Of a stretch of DNA of 64,000 bases, positions 45,981 to 55,814 are shown one piece after another. The notes below the pieces were generated by a model that did not search any database, was not told where the DNA came from, and saw nothing but the letters and a program-made list of their open reading frames with translations. Within the stretch, counting starts at the first letter, position 1, and each line of letters opens with the position of its first letter. The translations under genes were made by a program, and so were the position numbers. Source of the DNA: Peromyscus leucopus (lineage: Eukaryota; Chordata; Mammalia; Rodentia; Cricetidae). The stretch covers positions 86,435,936 through 86,499,935 of the forward strand of contig NC_051071.1 of the NCBI RefSeq assembly GCF_004664715.2. Reading direction: 5' to 3'.

Positions 45981-46115
45981 GGAGAACTACCCTGAAAAAA
46001 TTACCAAGAAAAGGAATAATCTTACCTAATTAAATCTCTGAAGTCTCCAAAAAGATGATGAGACCCCACCATGACAATTCCGTCAGGACAATGATAACAC
46101 CTCTAAGCCGACAAA

Positions 46116-46799
46116 TGTAGCTTGAGAGTCTTCTCTGCCTTGCCCACATTCAGGACAAATCTCTGCCACCCGCCAGTCAGTCCCACAGCCGCTCAGACCC
46201 AACCAAGTAAACACAGAGACTTATTTTGCTTTCAAACTGTATGGCCGTGGCAGGCTTCTTGCTAACTGTTCCTTTATCTTAAATTAATCCATTTCTACAA
46301 ATCTATACCTCGCCACGTGGCTGGTGGCTTATCGGCGTCTTCACAGGCTGCTGGTCATGGCGGCGGCTGCAGCCTCTCTGGTCATTGCGGTGGCTGCAGC
46401 GTCTCTGGTCATTGCGGCGGCTGCAGCATATCTCTGTGTGTTCAGGGTCAGAGCTATTAGAGCCATAGCAAGAGTGTGGCGGTGGTGGCACACGCCTTTA
46501 ATCCCATAAGATCTCTGTGTGTTCAGGGATACAGTCAGCATTGGAGACATATGCCTTTAAGACCTAGGGGGCTGTACATTCAGACAGTGATGAGGCAGTC
46601 ATGTGTTTGGGTTTACAACCAATGAGAAGGCAGAACAACATACTTTAAAAAAACTAACCGACAGGAAGTAGATCTCTTTTCGCGAAGCTGGGACAGCAGA
46701 AGGAAGGGTGAGATTTAGCTCTGAGCTCTGACCTCTCGACTTTCTCTTTTACATTGTTTCTGTGTTTCTTATTTAATAAGACGGTTGGTTACATCAACA
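46116..46799. mobile_element. Chimeric LTR insertion with two U5-type ends and 6-bp duplication
   Basis: A 684-base insertion into the provirus, flanked by GACAAA at 46110-46115 and 46800-46805. The left part (46116 to about 46431) matches, in minus orientation, the 3' half of LTR family B (compare 51900-52110). The right part (about 46437-46799) matches, in plus orientation, the 3' part of LTR family D (compare the reverse complement of 62222-62590). The left end starts TGTAGC and the right end stops at AACA, so both ends are normal LTR 3' termini. An 18-base segment ATCTCTGTGTGTTCAGGG occurs at the junction and again about 80 bases later. Confidence 0.7.
46351..46431 (+). repeat. 27-base minisatellite inside the chimeric LTR
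   Basis: Exactly three units of CTGGTCATTGCGGCGGCTGC plus seven more bases, each with a few changes. GC-rich and with CpG kept. Family B has a single counterpart at this place. Confidence 0.93.
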
Positions 46800-46805
46800 G
46801 ACAAA

Positions 46806-47055
46806 CTCCACCCAAAGATCGGTTTTGGATTACAAATTGCTCAGGACAACATCGAGATGGCTAGCTGAGATGATACATAGACTACTCCAATCAGGACTTG
46901 ACCATAATCCTAAATTTTCTTTGTGTCCCCATAAGACTACCAGTGGCCCCAATCAGCAGGAAGTAGCTTAGAAAACTACACCCACATTCATCCCAAAAAT
47001 GGATTATTGATGTTTATCTTTGTTTAGGGGTTGGTTAAAAATTGTTACTGGTCAT
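46806..47055 (+). pseudogene. Endogenous retrovirus internal sequence (3' part), segment 1
   Basis: Continues the provirus after the chimeric LTR: the duplicated GACAAA joins smoothly to 'ctccacccaaagatcggttt'. No intact frame. Region of the virus not assigned with confidence. Confidence 0.55.
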
Positions 47056-47070
47056 AGTCAATCTCTTTTT

Positions 47071-47229
47071 TTTTTTGGTTTTTTTTTTCGAGACAAGGTT
47101 TCTCTGTGTAGCTTTGTGCCTTTCCTGGGACTCACTTGGTAGCCCAGGCTGGCCTCAAACTCACAGAGATCTGCCTGGCTCTGCCTCCCGAGTGCTGGGA
47201 TTAAAGGCGTGCGCCACCACCGCCCGGCA
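47071..47229 (-). mobile_element. B1 SINE with perfect 15-base target duplication
   Basis: Reverse cricetid B1, very well preserved. AGTCAATCTCTTTTT at 47056-47070 is repeated exactly at 47230-47244. It is younger than the provirus it interrupts. Confidence 0.97.
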
Positions 47230-47244
47230 AGTCAATCTCTTTTT

Positions 47245-47764
47245 AAAAGAAGAAAGGGAGATATGATATAGAAATGTATTATATAGAAATGATAGGATAA
47301 AAGGGCAGATTATTGAATCTATTCTGAGAAGGAAAAAGGGAGAATGTGGATATGGTAAGATAAAAGGTAGATTATTGAATCTACTTTTAAAAAGCAACTC
47401 CTAGTTTTAAATATTTTACATTGGATTGGATTTTTGTATATTGTGTACAAATTTTGTATATTGATACAAATTTGAGGCTAATTTTGTTAGAATATACTGT
47501 ACATATATTTCTAATATTGTTCAAGATATTGTACCTATACAGTTCATCTAACAATGCAATGCAAATTGCTAGTCATTGAATGTTATTACAAACTAATTAG
47601 GATATAAAGAAATGCAAGTTAGTAGTTTGTCATTACAATCAAACTTGTAGTCCAGTTAGGTATGTTTTCAAAGTCAAACAGATACATTTTAGAAAAACAG
47701 GTCACCTTCAAACACTTCAGAGATCTACAGAATATGGCATTTAAGATGTTTTAATAACATAGGT

Positions 47765-47799
<35 letters not shown>

Positions 47800-48723
47800 G
47801 TTTTTTGAGACAGGGTTTCTCTGTGTAGCTTTGGAGCCTGTCCTGGAACTCACTCTGTAGCCCAGCCTGGCCTCGAACTCACAGAGATCTGCCTGCCTCT
47901 GCCTCCCAAGTGCTGGGGTTAAAGGCGTGCACCACCACCGCCCGGCATAGATTATTTTTATAGCAATGAGACATGTCTGTTCTTGGCAGCACCAATCTAC
48001 TACAGAGAAAATCATGAGCATTGAAGAAACTCCATATGGAGTTTACTTTCTTTATGGAAAGTTAGCCACAGGACAAGAAAATGCTTTTGCCTCAACTGCT
48101 GACAGTATGCTGTCCAAAGTGGACAAGCAGGAAACAATAGAAAGGACTGCTGAACCTTGCCAACACCAAGTAGGAAGGCCCTTCAGAAAATCCTGCTTCA
48201 CAGATAAGTCTCTCAGATATGCTAGGCCTGTAGCTCGAAGATGGATGCCCCAATGTTGCAGAGGAACCTTGGGTAACTGTCCAGGCAGCCAGCTGTTTCT
48301 GTCATTTCTCAAATTTTTTGGAATTTGCTTGTTTGCACTTTCTGCTTACTTAGTTAATATTATTTCCTTCTCGGGTCTCTGAGGGAGTCAAAGACTAGAT
48401 AGTTATAGTTTTCCTTGTTAACAAATTCAGAAAAGAAGTTCACTAAAGAGGCTTAAAGTGTATAAGTTTGAAAGACATCAAAAAGTAGTTTCCAGTTGGT
48501 AATGCAAGTTAGGATAGAAAGTAAATTAGGTACAACACTTTGGATTCACCAAAATTGGGTAAATCATGTAGTATTTTCTCTGAATCTTCAAGTGTTAATG
48601 GACTGGACATTGTTAAGTAATTTTTGACTGTATATATTGTATATACTTATTGTACTTATTGTATATAGTTTTTCTTATATTAGTTATAACTTTCCTTTAT
48701 TATTTTAGACAAAAAGGGTAAAA
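47245..48723 (+). pseudogene. Endogenous retrovirus 3' internal region, segment 2
   Basis: AT-rich sequence leading to the 3' LTR. It includes a duplicated block of about 75 bases ('agattattgaatctattctg' at about 47311 and 'agattattgaatctactttt' at about 47369) and, at about 47966-48380, a 138-codon frame without recognised domains. Immediately before the LTR, 'acaaaaagggtaaaa' at 48709-48723 is the expected position and composition of a polypurine tract. A B1 is nested at 47767-47945. Confidence 0.65.
47767..47945 (-). mobile_element. B1 SINE with long poly-T
   Basis: A run of 32 T, then a well-preserved reverse B1 ending 'caccaccaccgcccggc'. Nested in the provirus; target duplication not clear. 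Confidence 0.95.
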
Positions 48724-49263
48724 TGTGGTGATAGATTGTGTACCCTAATAAAATTTGCCTGAAGATCAAGGAACAGAACAACCCACTAGATTAAACATAG
48801 ATGCCAGGCAGTGGTGGCACACACCTTTAATCATAGCACTTGGAAGGCAGAAATCTGTATGGATCTCTTTGAGTTCAAAGCCACCCTGGATTATCTGAGA
48901 TTAACTCAGTCTAGGAGAGAAACAGCCAGACAGTGGTGGCACACACCTTTAATCCCAGTGTTTGGGAAACTCACATGCCATTAATCCCAGCACTAGGAAG
49001 GAAGTGATGGCTGGGTAGAGAAAGGTGTATAAGGCGTGTGGAGACAGGAAATAGAGCTTTTCGGTTGAGGAAGCCCTTTTGGTTAGGCTAGTGAGGTTTT
49101 TTGACTAAGGACTCAGACACATTCAGTCAGAGGATTTGTGGAGTTGGTGAGGTGAGACGTGGCAGTGGCTTGTTCCTTTGTCTCTCTGATCTTTCAGCAT
49201 TTACCCCAATATCTGGTTCAGTTTTTTTTTTATTATTAAAAGACATTTAGAAACTCATGCAAC
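48724..49263 (+). mobile_element. 3' LTR of the provirus (family D-like), with captured B1 pieces
   Basis: Starts TGTGGTGATAG directly after the polypurine tract. Two B1-like segments lie inside (about 48806-48900 and 48923-48965), both with 'agtggtggcacacacctttaat'-type sequence, so SINE sequence has become part of this LTR. Downstream: 'atgatggctgggtagagaaa'-like and 'taaggcgtgtggagacagga', then 'tgatctttcagcatttaccc' and a U5-like end near 'aaactcatgcaac'. Because the 5' LTR is missing, no target duplication can be checked. Confidence 0.75.
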
Positions 49264-49443
49264 TCCTTTCCTTCCCCGAGCTGCTTTTGTTCAATGTTTG
49301 AGCACAGTAAGAGAACAACAGACTAAGACAAAAGATTACAGTGTGCGCCACCAAATCCAGTGACTATTGTCTATAGCTGGCCCCTGGATTATTCGCCTCC
49401 CCTTCTTTCTTTTCTAGTTATCCTCATGGAGAAATGATCAGTC
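49264..49443. other. Unique sequence
   Basis: Nothing recognised. Confidence 0.4.
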
Positions 49444-49445
49444 TA

Positions 49446-49513
49446 GGCTGGGGCTATAGCTCAGTGGAGGAGTACTTGCCTAGAATATACAAGGTCCTTG
49501 GTTCAATCTGCAG
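49446..49513 (+). mobile_element. ID SINE
   Basis: 'ggctggggctatagctcagt', 'gagtacttgcctagaatata' and 'ccttggttcaatctgcagaa', the tRNA-Ala-like core, followed by a CCA microsatellite in place of the usual tail. Confidence 0.93.
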
Positions 49514-49576
49514 AACCACCACCACCACCACCACCACCACCACCACCACCACCACCACCACCACCACCACCACCAA
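49514..49576. repeat. (CCA)n microsatellite
   Basis: About 20 perfect CCA units grown from the ID SINE tail. Confidence 0.97.
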
Positions 49577-50888
49577 AGTTTGTCTTTGTCTCAAGAAACA
49601 AAATCTAAAATAGAGATAAAATTGTTGCCAAATATTAAGCAGCAGTAAATGGAGTACATAGAAACTTCTATACAATGAACTTGAGCACTATGAGGCACTG
49701 AACATTTTTTTTTTTCACGTGAACATGGATCGTTCATCTTACTGAGCTATGGACTCCCTGAGGCACAGAGCTAAATATTTATAGCTCATTGTGTACAGCG
49801 TATGGTTGGCGGAAACTCCTCATAAGGCTCCAGGGATAGAATTATGTAGCTGCTTCAGGTGAGTAAGCATAGCAACTGTGTCTTTCTCCTTGGGGAGTAC
49901 TGGGAGAAGACTCTTTACCTGTTTGCAGCATTTGTGGGCCATTCTCCTCACCACCCATTTCCCCAGCCGCTGGATGTGAGCCTTTCCCTGTACTCTGGTG
50001 CCTCATCAATCCCCGTCCTTCTGCAACATTCTCTTCATGTGTGGATCCCTGTGCCTGGCTCCCACATCTAAACGATGCTTATGTATCTCTGTGTCTGCTT
50101 CCATTCCTGTTTCCTTTGGGCCACTGTGAAACACCTGTTCTTATTCTGCATCTGCTTCTCCTCTTGTCCTTTCTCAGTCTCTGATTTCCTCCTTCATTAT
50201 TGGTATGGACATATTGCACTTACTCTCTGAATATCGATCATTGTTTTCTTCTACATAATACAAAAGGGTTACTGACTCTACTTAAAAAATCATGAGAAGT
50301 GTGTCTTCCCGCAAGCACAAGCAAGGAGCAGATAAATGTGTGTATGGCAAACTGAGAAAACAGTTTTATCTTGTTAGATTGTTTCCATGGGCTTACAAAT
50401 GTAACAAATGATAGATCACCACCAACTAAATCATAAACACTACTCAGGTTTGCAACATCCATTATTCTACTTCCGATAATTTTTGTAATTGTTTTTGAAA
50501 TTAATATCTTGGTCAAAGAGCAGAACAAGTGCCCATTGGATCAATGATACACCTTGTATCCTGATCCCAACTCCTCATAGTGGTTACAAATACATTAAAG
50601 ACTAGATACTGCTGGGCTCATCAGGGCATAAGGGGTCAAACCCAGAAGAAACAGTAGCATCTATGGGAGAGCCAGTTGCTGGTCCATAAATTGATAGATG
50701 AGTTGTAACAATGTTTAAATTATGATGTGAAATCTCTGTCCACTTTGATGTGTTTTATCTTTCTTAGCTGTAGCCAGTTAGCTCCCATCCTTCCTCTTGG
50801 CTTGATGGTTGACAAAGTAGATTTTCATACTCAAAATATGGGACATTCCTCTTAAATTTTAGGAAAAAAATAAATCAGAGTCTGTAAA

Positions 50889-50889
<1 letters not shown>
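49577..50889. other. Unique AT-rich sequence
   Basis: No repeat or gene recognised in 1.3 kb. Confidence 0.45.

Positions 50890-50974
<85 letters not shown>
50890..50974. repeat. (TC)n-(TA)n microsatellite
   Basis: About 9 TC units followed by about 32 TA units. Confidence 0.97.
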
Positions 50975-50975
<1 letters not shown>

Positions 50976-51245
50976 TTATTAAGGGGTTCTATGGGTGAAA
51001 TAGACTCACTGATACGGATAAGGTAAATCCAGTTGCAGAGTCCTTGGAAAGCTGGGGACCGGTCACACGCTGCTTCACACCACCTGATCCCGTCTTCACC
51101 ACCCAACAGCTCGACTCCCTTTCTCCTCCCTTTTCAGCAGTCATTTAGGCAGATAAGAAGCACCACTTCTGTCAGGCCAGATACCCAAGGTCATGGGTGG
51201 AGTGAATTCAAACTACAAGAGTCCTTAGCTGATTTTATGTGTTCA
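50975..51245. other. Unique sequence
   Basis: Nothing recognised. Confidence 0.4.
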
Positions 51246-51251
51246 TTAGTC

Positions 51252-51727
51252 TGTTGATTGTTTTTCACTGTTTGACTCTTTTGTGGGGCCCACCACCCAG
51301 CTCCCAAATAAATCACACGAAGAGGTTTATTCTTAATTATGAATACCTGGCCTTAGATTGGCTTGTTTCTTGCCAGCTTTCCTTAACTTTAAATGAGCCC
51401 CATCATCTGCCTCTTGCCCCTGGGCTTTTCCCATCCTCTTACTTCTGTAAATTCTACTCTTACTCCATGACTTGCTGTGTAGCTGGGGGCCTGGTCCTTG
51501 GGTCCTCCTCCTTCTCTGGCTACTCCTTCCTCTTTCCAGATTTCTCCTTCTATATATTCTCTCTGCCTGCCAGCCCCTCATATCCATTCTCTTGCCTTGC
51601 TATTGGCCATGCAGCTCTTTATTAGATCAATCAGATGTTTTAGACAGGCACAGTAATACAGGTTCATGGAGTTAAACATATGCAACATAAACAAAAGTAA
51701 CACACCTTAAAATAATATTCCCCAACA
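51252..51727 (-). mobile_element. ERVK-type solo LTR, family A (copy 3), 6-bp duplication
   Basis: 476 bases with TG/CA ends, flanked by TTAGTC at 51246-51251 and 51728-51733. The minus strand starts TGTTGGGGAATATT and has the family polyadenylation-like 'tctaataaagagct'. No internal viral sequence, so it is a solo LTR. Confidence 0.95.
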
Positions 51728-51733
51728 TTAGTC

Positions 51734-51899
51734 CTATTTTATGCCTCCCTCATAGTGTATGTTAGTGACTTTTCCTGTTGCTCTAATTCAAATTACTGAC
51801 AAATGTAACTTCAGAGAGAAAGGGCCTATTTCTGTCCACAGTCCCACATGGTGGAGAAAAGTCAGCTGCAGGAGCTTGAGGTGGCTGGTCACCTCGCAT
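51734..51899. other. Short unique spacer
   Basis: Nothing recognised. Confidence 0.35.
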
Positions 51900-52268
51900 T
51901 GTAGCTGTAGATTTCTCCAGTCCTGCCAGGGCCCACAACCAGTCAGACCTAAGTAAACACACAGAGACTTATATTACTTATAAACTGTATGGCCGTGGCA
52001 GGCTTCTTGCTATCTAGTTCTTATATCTTAAATTAACCCATTTCTATTCATCTATAAGTTACCACATGGCTCGTAGCTTACCGGTACTTTACATCTTACT
52101 TCTCATAGTGGCAGCGGTAGGCAGCATCTCCTGACTTAGCCTTCCACTTCCCAGAATTCTCCTGTCTGCTTATCCCACCTATACTATACTTCCTGCCTGG
52201 ATACTGGCCAATCAGCACTTTATTTATTAACCAATCAGAGCAACACATTCACAGCATGCAGAAAGACA
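51900..52268 (-). mobile_element. ERVK-type LTR, family B
   Basis: On the minus strand: a start near TGTCTTTCTGCATGCTGTGA, then 'ttggttaataaataaagtgc', 'gggttaatttaagatataag', 'ccacggccatacagtttata' and the end CTACAGCTACA. Provides the reference for the left half of the chimeric insertion at 46116. No exact duplication seen at the ends. Confidence 0.85.
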
Positions 52269-52309
52269 TCCCTCAGCCTTGCATCTGCCATCAAGAGACA
52301 AGTTTTGTC

Positions 52310-52437
52310 TGTTTAGTAGCCCTGGCTGTCCTGGAACTCCCTCTGTAGACCAGGCTGGCCTTGAACTCACAGAGATCCGTCTGTATCTGCCTCCTGAGTA
52401 CTAGGATTAAAGGTGTGCCCCACTACATCTGGCTACT
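52310..52437 (-). mobile_element. B1 SINE
   Basis: 'ctggctgtcctggaactccc', 'ggctggccttgaactcacag', 'aggattaaaggtgtgccc'. Confidence 0.92.
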
Positions 52438-52759
52438 GTCTATTTTTTAAAGTCTTAAAAACTAAGATTTCTACACAAATGGCATCACACAGATCATCTC
52501 ATACAGTTCTTCACTCATCTTCTATCTCAGTACCCTGAGGTTTCTGAACCCTGCTCAAGTGTTTATTCTGATTAACTAACAGTTAAAGAATGTTTAATGA
52601 TGTTCTTTTACATAGCACCCAGTTGATGATCATAGCAAATCTGTTGGTGTGACACACATTATTACGATTGCCATCTTAAAGGTGAGTAAAATGAAGCTCA
52701 GAGAGGTTGAGCAATTCAGTTACATATAAGAAAATTTTAAAACATTAAAAAGCTGACAG
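52438..52759. other. Unique sequence
   Basis: Nothing recognised. Confidence 0.4.
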
Positions 52760-52925
52760 GTTGGCTGGAGAAATGGCTCAGGAATGAAGAGCACTTAGTA
52801 CTCTTCCAGAGGACCCTGGTTTGGTTCCCAGAACCTATGTTGGGCTGCTCACAACTGCCCATAATTCCAGGTCCAGGAGATCCCATACTCTCTTCTAGTA
52901 CCCATAGGCACCCTCACACATGCAG
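52760..52925 (+). mobile_element. B3 SINE
   Basis: 'ggttggctggagaaatggct', 'cagaggaccctggtttggtt', 'cacaactgcccataattcca'. Its tail runs into the long CA-rich repeat. Confidence 0.9.
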
Positions 52926-53292
52926 TACACACACACACATACACACACACACAGCTATAATATGTACATACAGACACATGCATACTCACACACATCACAC
53001 ATACACCACATACATTACACACACACATCACATGCATGCACACACATATCACACACACATATACACATCACTCATACACATCACCCCAACACACACACAT
53101 CATACACATACACACATCACACACATGCACATCACTCCCACACATGACACACAGACCACATACATATAATACCCACATACATTACACATGCATCCATCAC
53201 ATGCATGCACACACATCACACATATTACATACACCACACACAGACAGACAGACAGACAGACACACAGACACACACACACACACACACAAATA
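52926..53292. repeat. Long CA-rich cryptic microsatellite
   Basis: About 365 bases of CACA, CATA, CATCAC and CAGACAGA blocks. It gives His/Thr-rich open frames on the plus strand and Cys/Val-rich frames on the minus strand, none of them genes. Confidence 0.97.
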
Positions 53293-53394
53293 AAAGCAGA
53301 TCTTTAAAGAACTACAGGACTTGCTAGTGGAATACAGGAATTCACAAAGAAACTTACGTGTTGTGAGAAACTAGTCATTTATGAAATTGTTACT

Positions 53395-53612
53395 GTTTTT
53401 GAGAACAGGTTGTGTGCACCCCACGCTGGACTCGGACTTTCCGAGTAGGTGAAGAAGACTGTGATTTCTACTGTGCAGCCGCCATCCCCTGAGGCTGGGA
53501 TTGCAGGCATGCACTGCCAAGCCTGACTTTATGTGGTGCTGAGGATGGAACCCAGGACTCTCCGCATGCTGGGTGAGCACTCTACCAACCGAGTTACCTA
53601 CTCAGCTCCCAC
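53395..53612 (-). mobile_element. B4 SINE (B1 part plus ID part)
   Basis: 'gaggctgggattgcaggcat' followed by 'ggaacccaggactctccgca' and 'gagcactctaccaaccgagt'. Confidence 0.75.
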
Positions 53613-53689
53613 TTTTATATTTGAAATTTAAAAATAAGACGGATGCTAAGTTCACTGATATTGAACCTACCGATGAACCCTCTGTGTTA

Positions 53690-54005
53690 ATTACTTTTCT
53701 TGCTGTTGTGAAAGCATTTGTTGTGTCTCATGGTTTGAAGGGACGCAGTCCATCATGTGGGGAAGGCATGGCAAGCCACAGCTGTGAAGCGGCTGCATCC
53801 TGTAGCCACAGCTGGGAGGAGGCAGAGAGCGAGAATGCTGCTTCTCAGTTGCCGTTCTCCCCTTTATTTCTTCTGAGACCCCAGTCCATGGAATGGTGCC
53901 ACCCACGATCACTGTGGGTTTTTCCGCCTTCAACTAACCCGGTCTAGAAGCTTCTTTATAAACCTGCCTGAAGGTTTGTCTCCTAGATGACCCTAGACCC
54001 TGTTA
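53690..54005. repeat. Medium-reiterated rodent repeat, unclassified
   Basis: 'cgcagtccatcatgtgggga', 'aaggcatggcaagccacagc', 'ccccagtccatggaatggtg' and 'ccctagaccctgttaggtgg' appear in the order seen in many rodent loci. Family name uncertain. Confidence 0.6.
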
Positions 54006-54214
54006 GGTGGAAAGTCAACAAATGCAGAACAGTCTCTAGGTCAGGTGTCAAGCGCCTCGCCCTGTTTAGTTCAGAGGTCCTATGAGAGCATCACGATGCA
54101 GGCAACTTCCCAGGGGCGTCTCTGGCCTTCTCACCCTCAGTGCACATGCCCAGTGATAAGAACTCATACATTAGATGGTCTAGTTAGTGTAGAAAGTCTG
54201 CTGGTTTGTCAATT

Positions 54215-54375
54215 GTTTTTGAGACGGGGCCTCAGGTCACCTAGGCTGTCCTCAAGGTCATGATGTAGCCAAGGATGACCTTGAACTCCTGATCCTCTGG
54301 CCTCTGCTTGTGCAGTGCTTAGATGACAGCTGTGTGTCTCCCATGCTTGGGTCTGACAGTCTGTCTCTCCAGCCT
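54215..54375 (-). mobile_element. B4-like SINE
   Basis: 'gagacggggcctcaggtcac', 'aaggatgaccttgaactcct' and 'gcagtgcttagatgacagct'. Confidence 0.65.
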
Positions 54376-54439
54376 CTGTTCCATGTTTTGTAAAACCTCA
54401 AGTACTGTTTTTGCTTGATATTTTCAATTATGAATCTTC

Positions 54440-54890
54440 ACATGTATAAATGCTGAATTTATAGTTTCTTTTGAATTCTGTTCCTAGTCTATATTCCACA
54501 TATCCATATAGCAATCTAGCCTAAAAATCACAACAGAGTAACCAATTTTAGATTGCAGACTCCCTAAATTGTCTTTCTAAACTAAATGTGCAAAGATACT
54601 CCACTTTTGTGTTTGCTGCATGGAGCTTTAAACTCTTGTATATGAGATCTATTTTTAACAAAGCTAACCCCCTCAAAATGTGCATGCAGGGATTTGTGTT
54701 CAGAAAAGGCCATGGATCGCTTCTCGGCCTTTTGGCTAAGATCAAGTGCAGAAAAGTCATGGAACAGAAAGACCTTGGCCAGCAAATAAGGACGTAATAC
54801 ATGATCCATTTCTCCCGCCGGAGTGTAAGAATTTAATTGATAATGTTACAAAATGCATGGAAATAGAAGGTGAGGTGGCCTAATTTAGTC
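54440..54890 (+). repeat. Inverted repeat, left arm
   Basis: Matches the reverse complement of 55815-56220 almost end to end, at about 80-85 percent by eye. Anchors include 'gaattctgttcctagtctat', 'ctaaaaatcacaacagagta', 'atgtgcatgcagggattt' and 'acatgatccatttctcc'. It holds the U2 fragment, which the other arm lacks. Confidence 0.9.
54716..54748 (+). pseudogene. Rnu2 (fragment): U2 snRNA 5' fragment (retroposed)
   Basis: Identical to nucleotides 1-33 of mammalian U2 snRNA, starting ATCGCTTCTCGGCCTTTTGG and stopping just before the branch-site recognition segment. Flanked by CAGAAAAGGCCATGG (54701-54715) and CAGAAAAGTCATGG (54749-54762), which look like a target duplication with small changes. 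The inverted partner arm has this target only once. There is no A tail. It fits the known class of U2 pseudogenes cut short at the 3' side and cannot be a working snRNA. Confidence 0.9.
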
Positions 54891-55184
54891 TATAGAGAAA
54901 CTAAGATATTGATTCGCATTATAACAGAGTGGGAATTGAACATTCTGCCTTAAGACACTGGCTAAATACAGAATGCCATTTTACAACTAAGTATCTAGAA
55001 CACAAATGAAGACACATGTTACCATTACTCCCGCAATGTTTGAAGACACATTCACCTCCGGATTTCACAAGGTTTCCCTAAAAGTGAATAAAATTAATGA
55101 GCATCTTATTTAGCATTTCTGATTTAGTCATAGAAAGCAATGACTATTTATCTTGCCAACGAAATGGCTGAAATGATACACCTG

Positions 55185-55680
55185 TTTTAGTCAGGTTCTC
55201 TAGAGGAACAGAATTAAGGAAATATATATTATCTTTAAAATACTGAGATCCTAGTCGCACTTGAGATGCGGACAGTCCCCAACCGGGTACTGGAGGTGGG
55301 TCCTCCACAGCAGCTGGACAACAACCAGTCCATATGGCAGGGGCCTCGGTGGTCCCAGTCTGGCACTGGAAGCCCAGAAAACTCCCGGAATCACTGGCCC
55401 CTATTCCATGAAAGCTCAGAAATGCTGGTTTTGACACCAGCCAAGGAGCCGGCAGCAGCTGCAGGGCATATGAACAGGGCAGCAGGAGGGACGCAAGCAA
55501 TCAGAAGGTGAGGCGATCTTCCTCCTGTCCTAGCCCTTCCATCTGGGCTGCCACCCACATGAGGAGGCGCCTTCCCCCACTGATCAAGGTAATCAGGACA
55601 GTTCTGCAGGCGAGACTCTCTGCTCAGGTGGTTCTCATTTGTGGCAAGTTCACATTAAACCGGCTGTCATAACACCTACT
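55185..55680. repeat. Interspersed repeat in the loop of the inverted repeat, unclassified
   Basis: Starts 'tagtcaggttctctagagga' followed by 'acagaattaaggaaatatat', a start known from several mammalian repeats, and ends near 'taaaccggctgtcataacac'. Boundaries and family uncertain. Confidence 0.4.
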
Positions 55681-55814
55681 ATAGCTGTGAACCCACCGGC
55701 AGGGGCGTTAAATGATGTGGACGTTCCTGAGGCCCCGAGAGCCGTTCCTTAGAACACACTTCCTGTCTGGGACCTGCGGGAAGCATCCGTGTTTTCACCC
55801 AGGGCGAATCTTGC

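Noticed and set aside
47966..48382. 138-codon open frame as a host gene
   Set aside because: It lies between the provirus internal region and its 3' LTR and fits decayed viral internal sequence better; no domain recognised.
52837..53293. His/Thr-rich and Cys/Val-rich open frames
   Set aside because: They are translations of the CA-rich microsatellite.
54716..54748. Functional U2 snRNA gene
   Set aside because: Only the first 33 of about 188 nucleotides are present; no proximal or distal sequence elements were seen.
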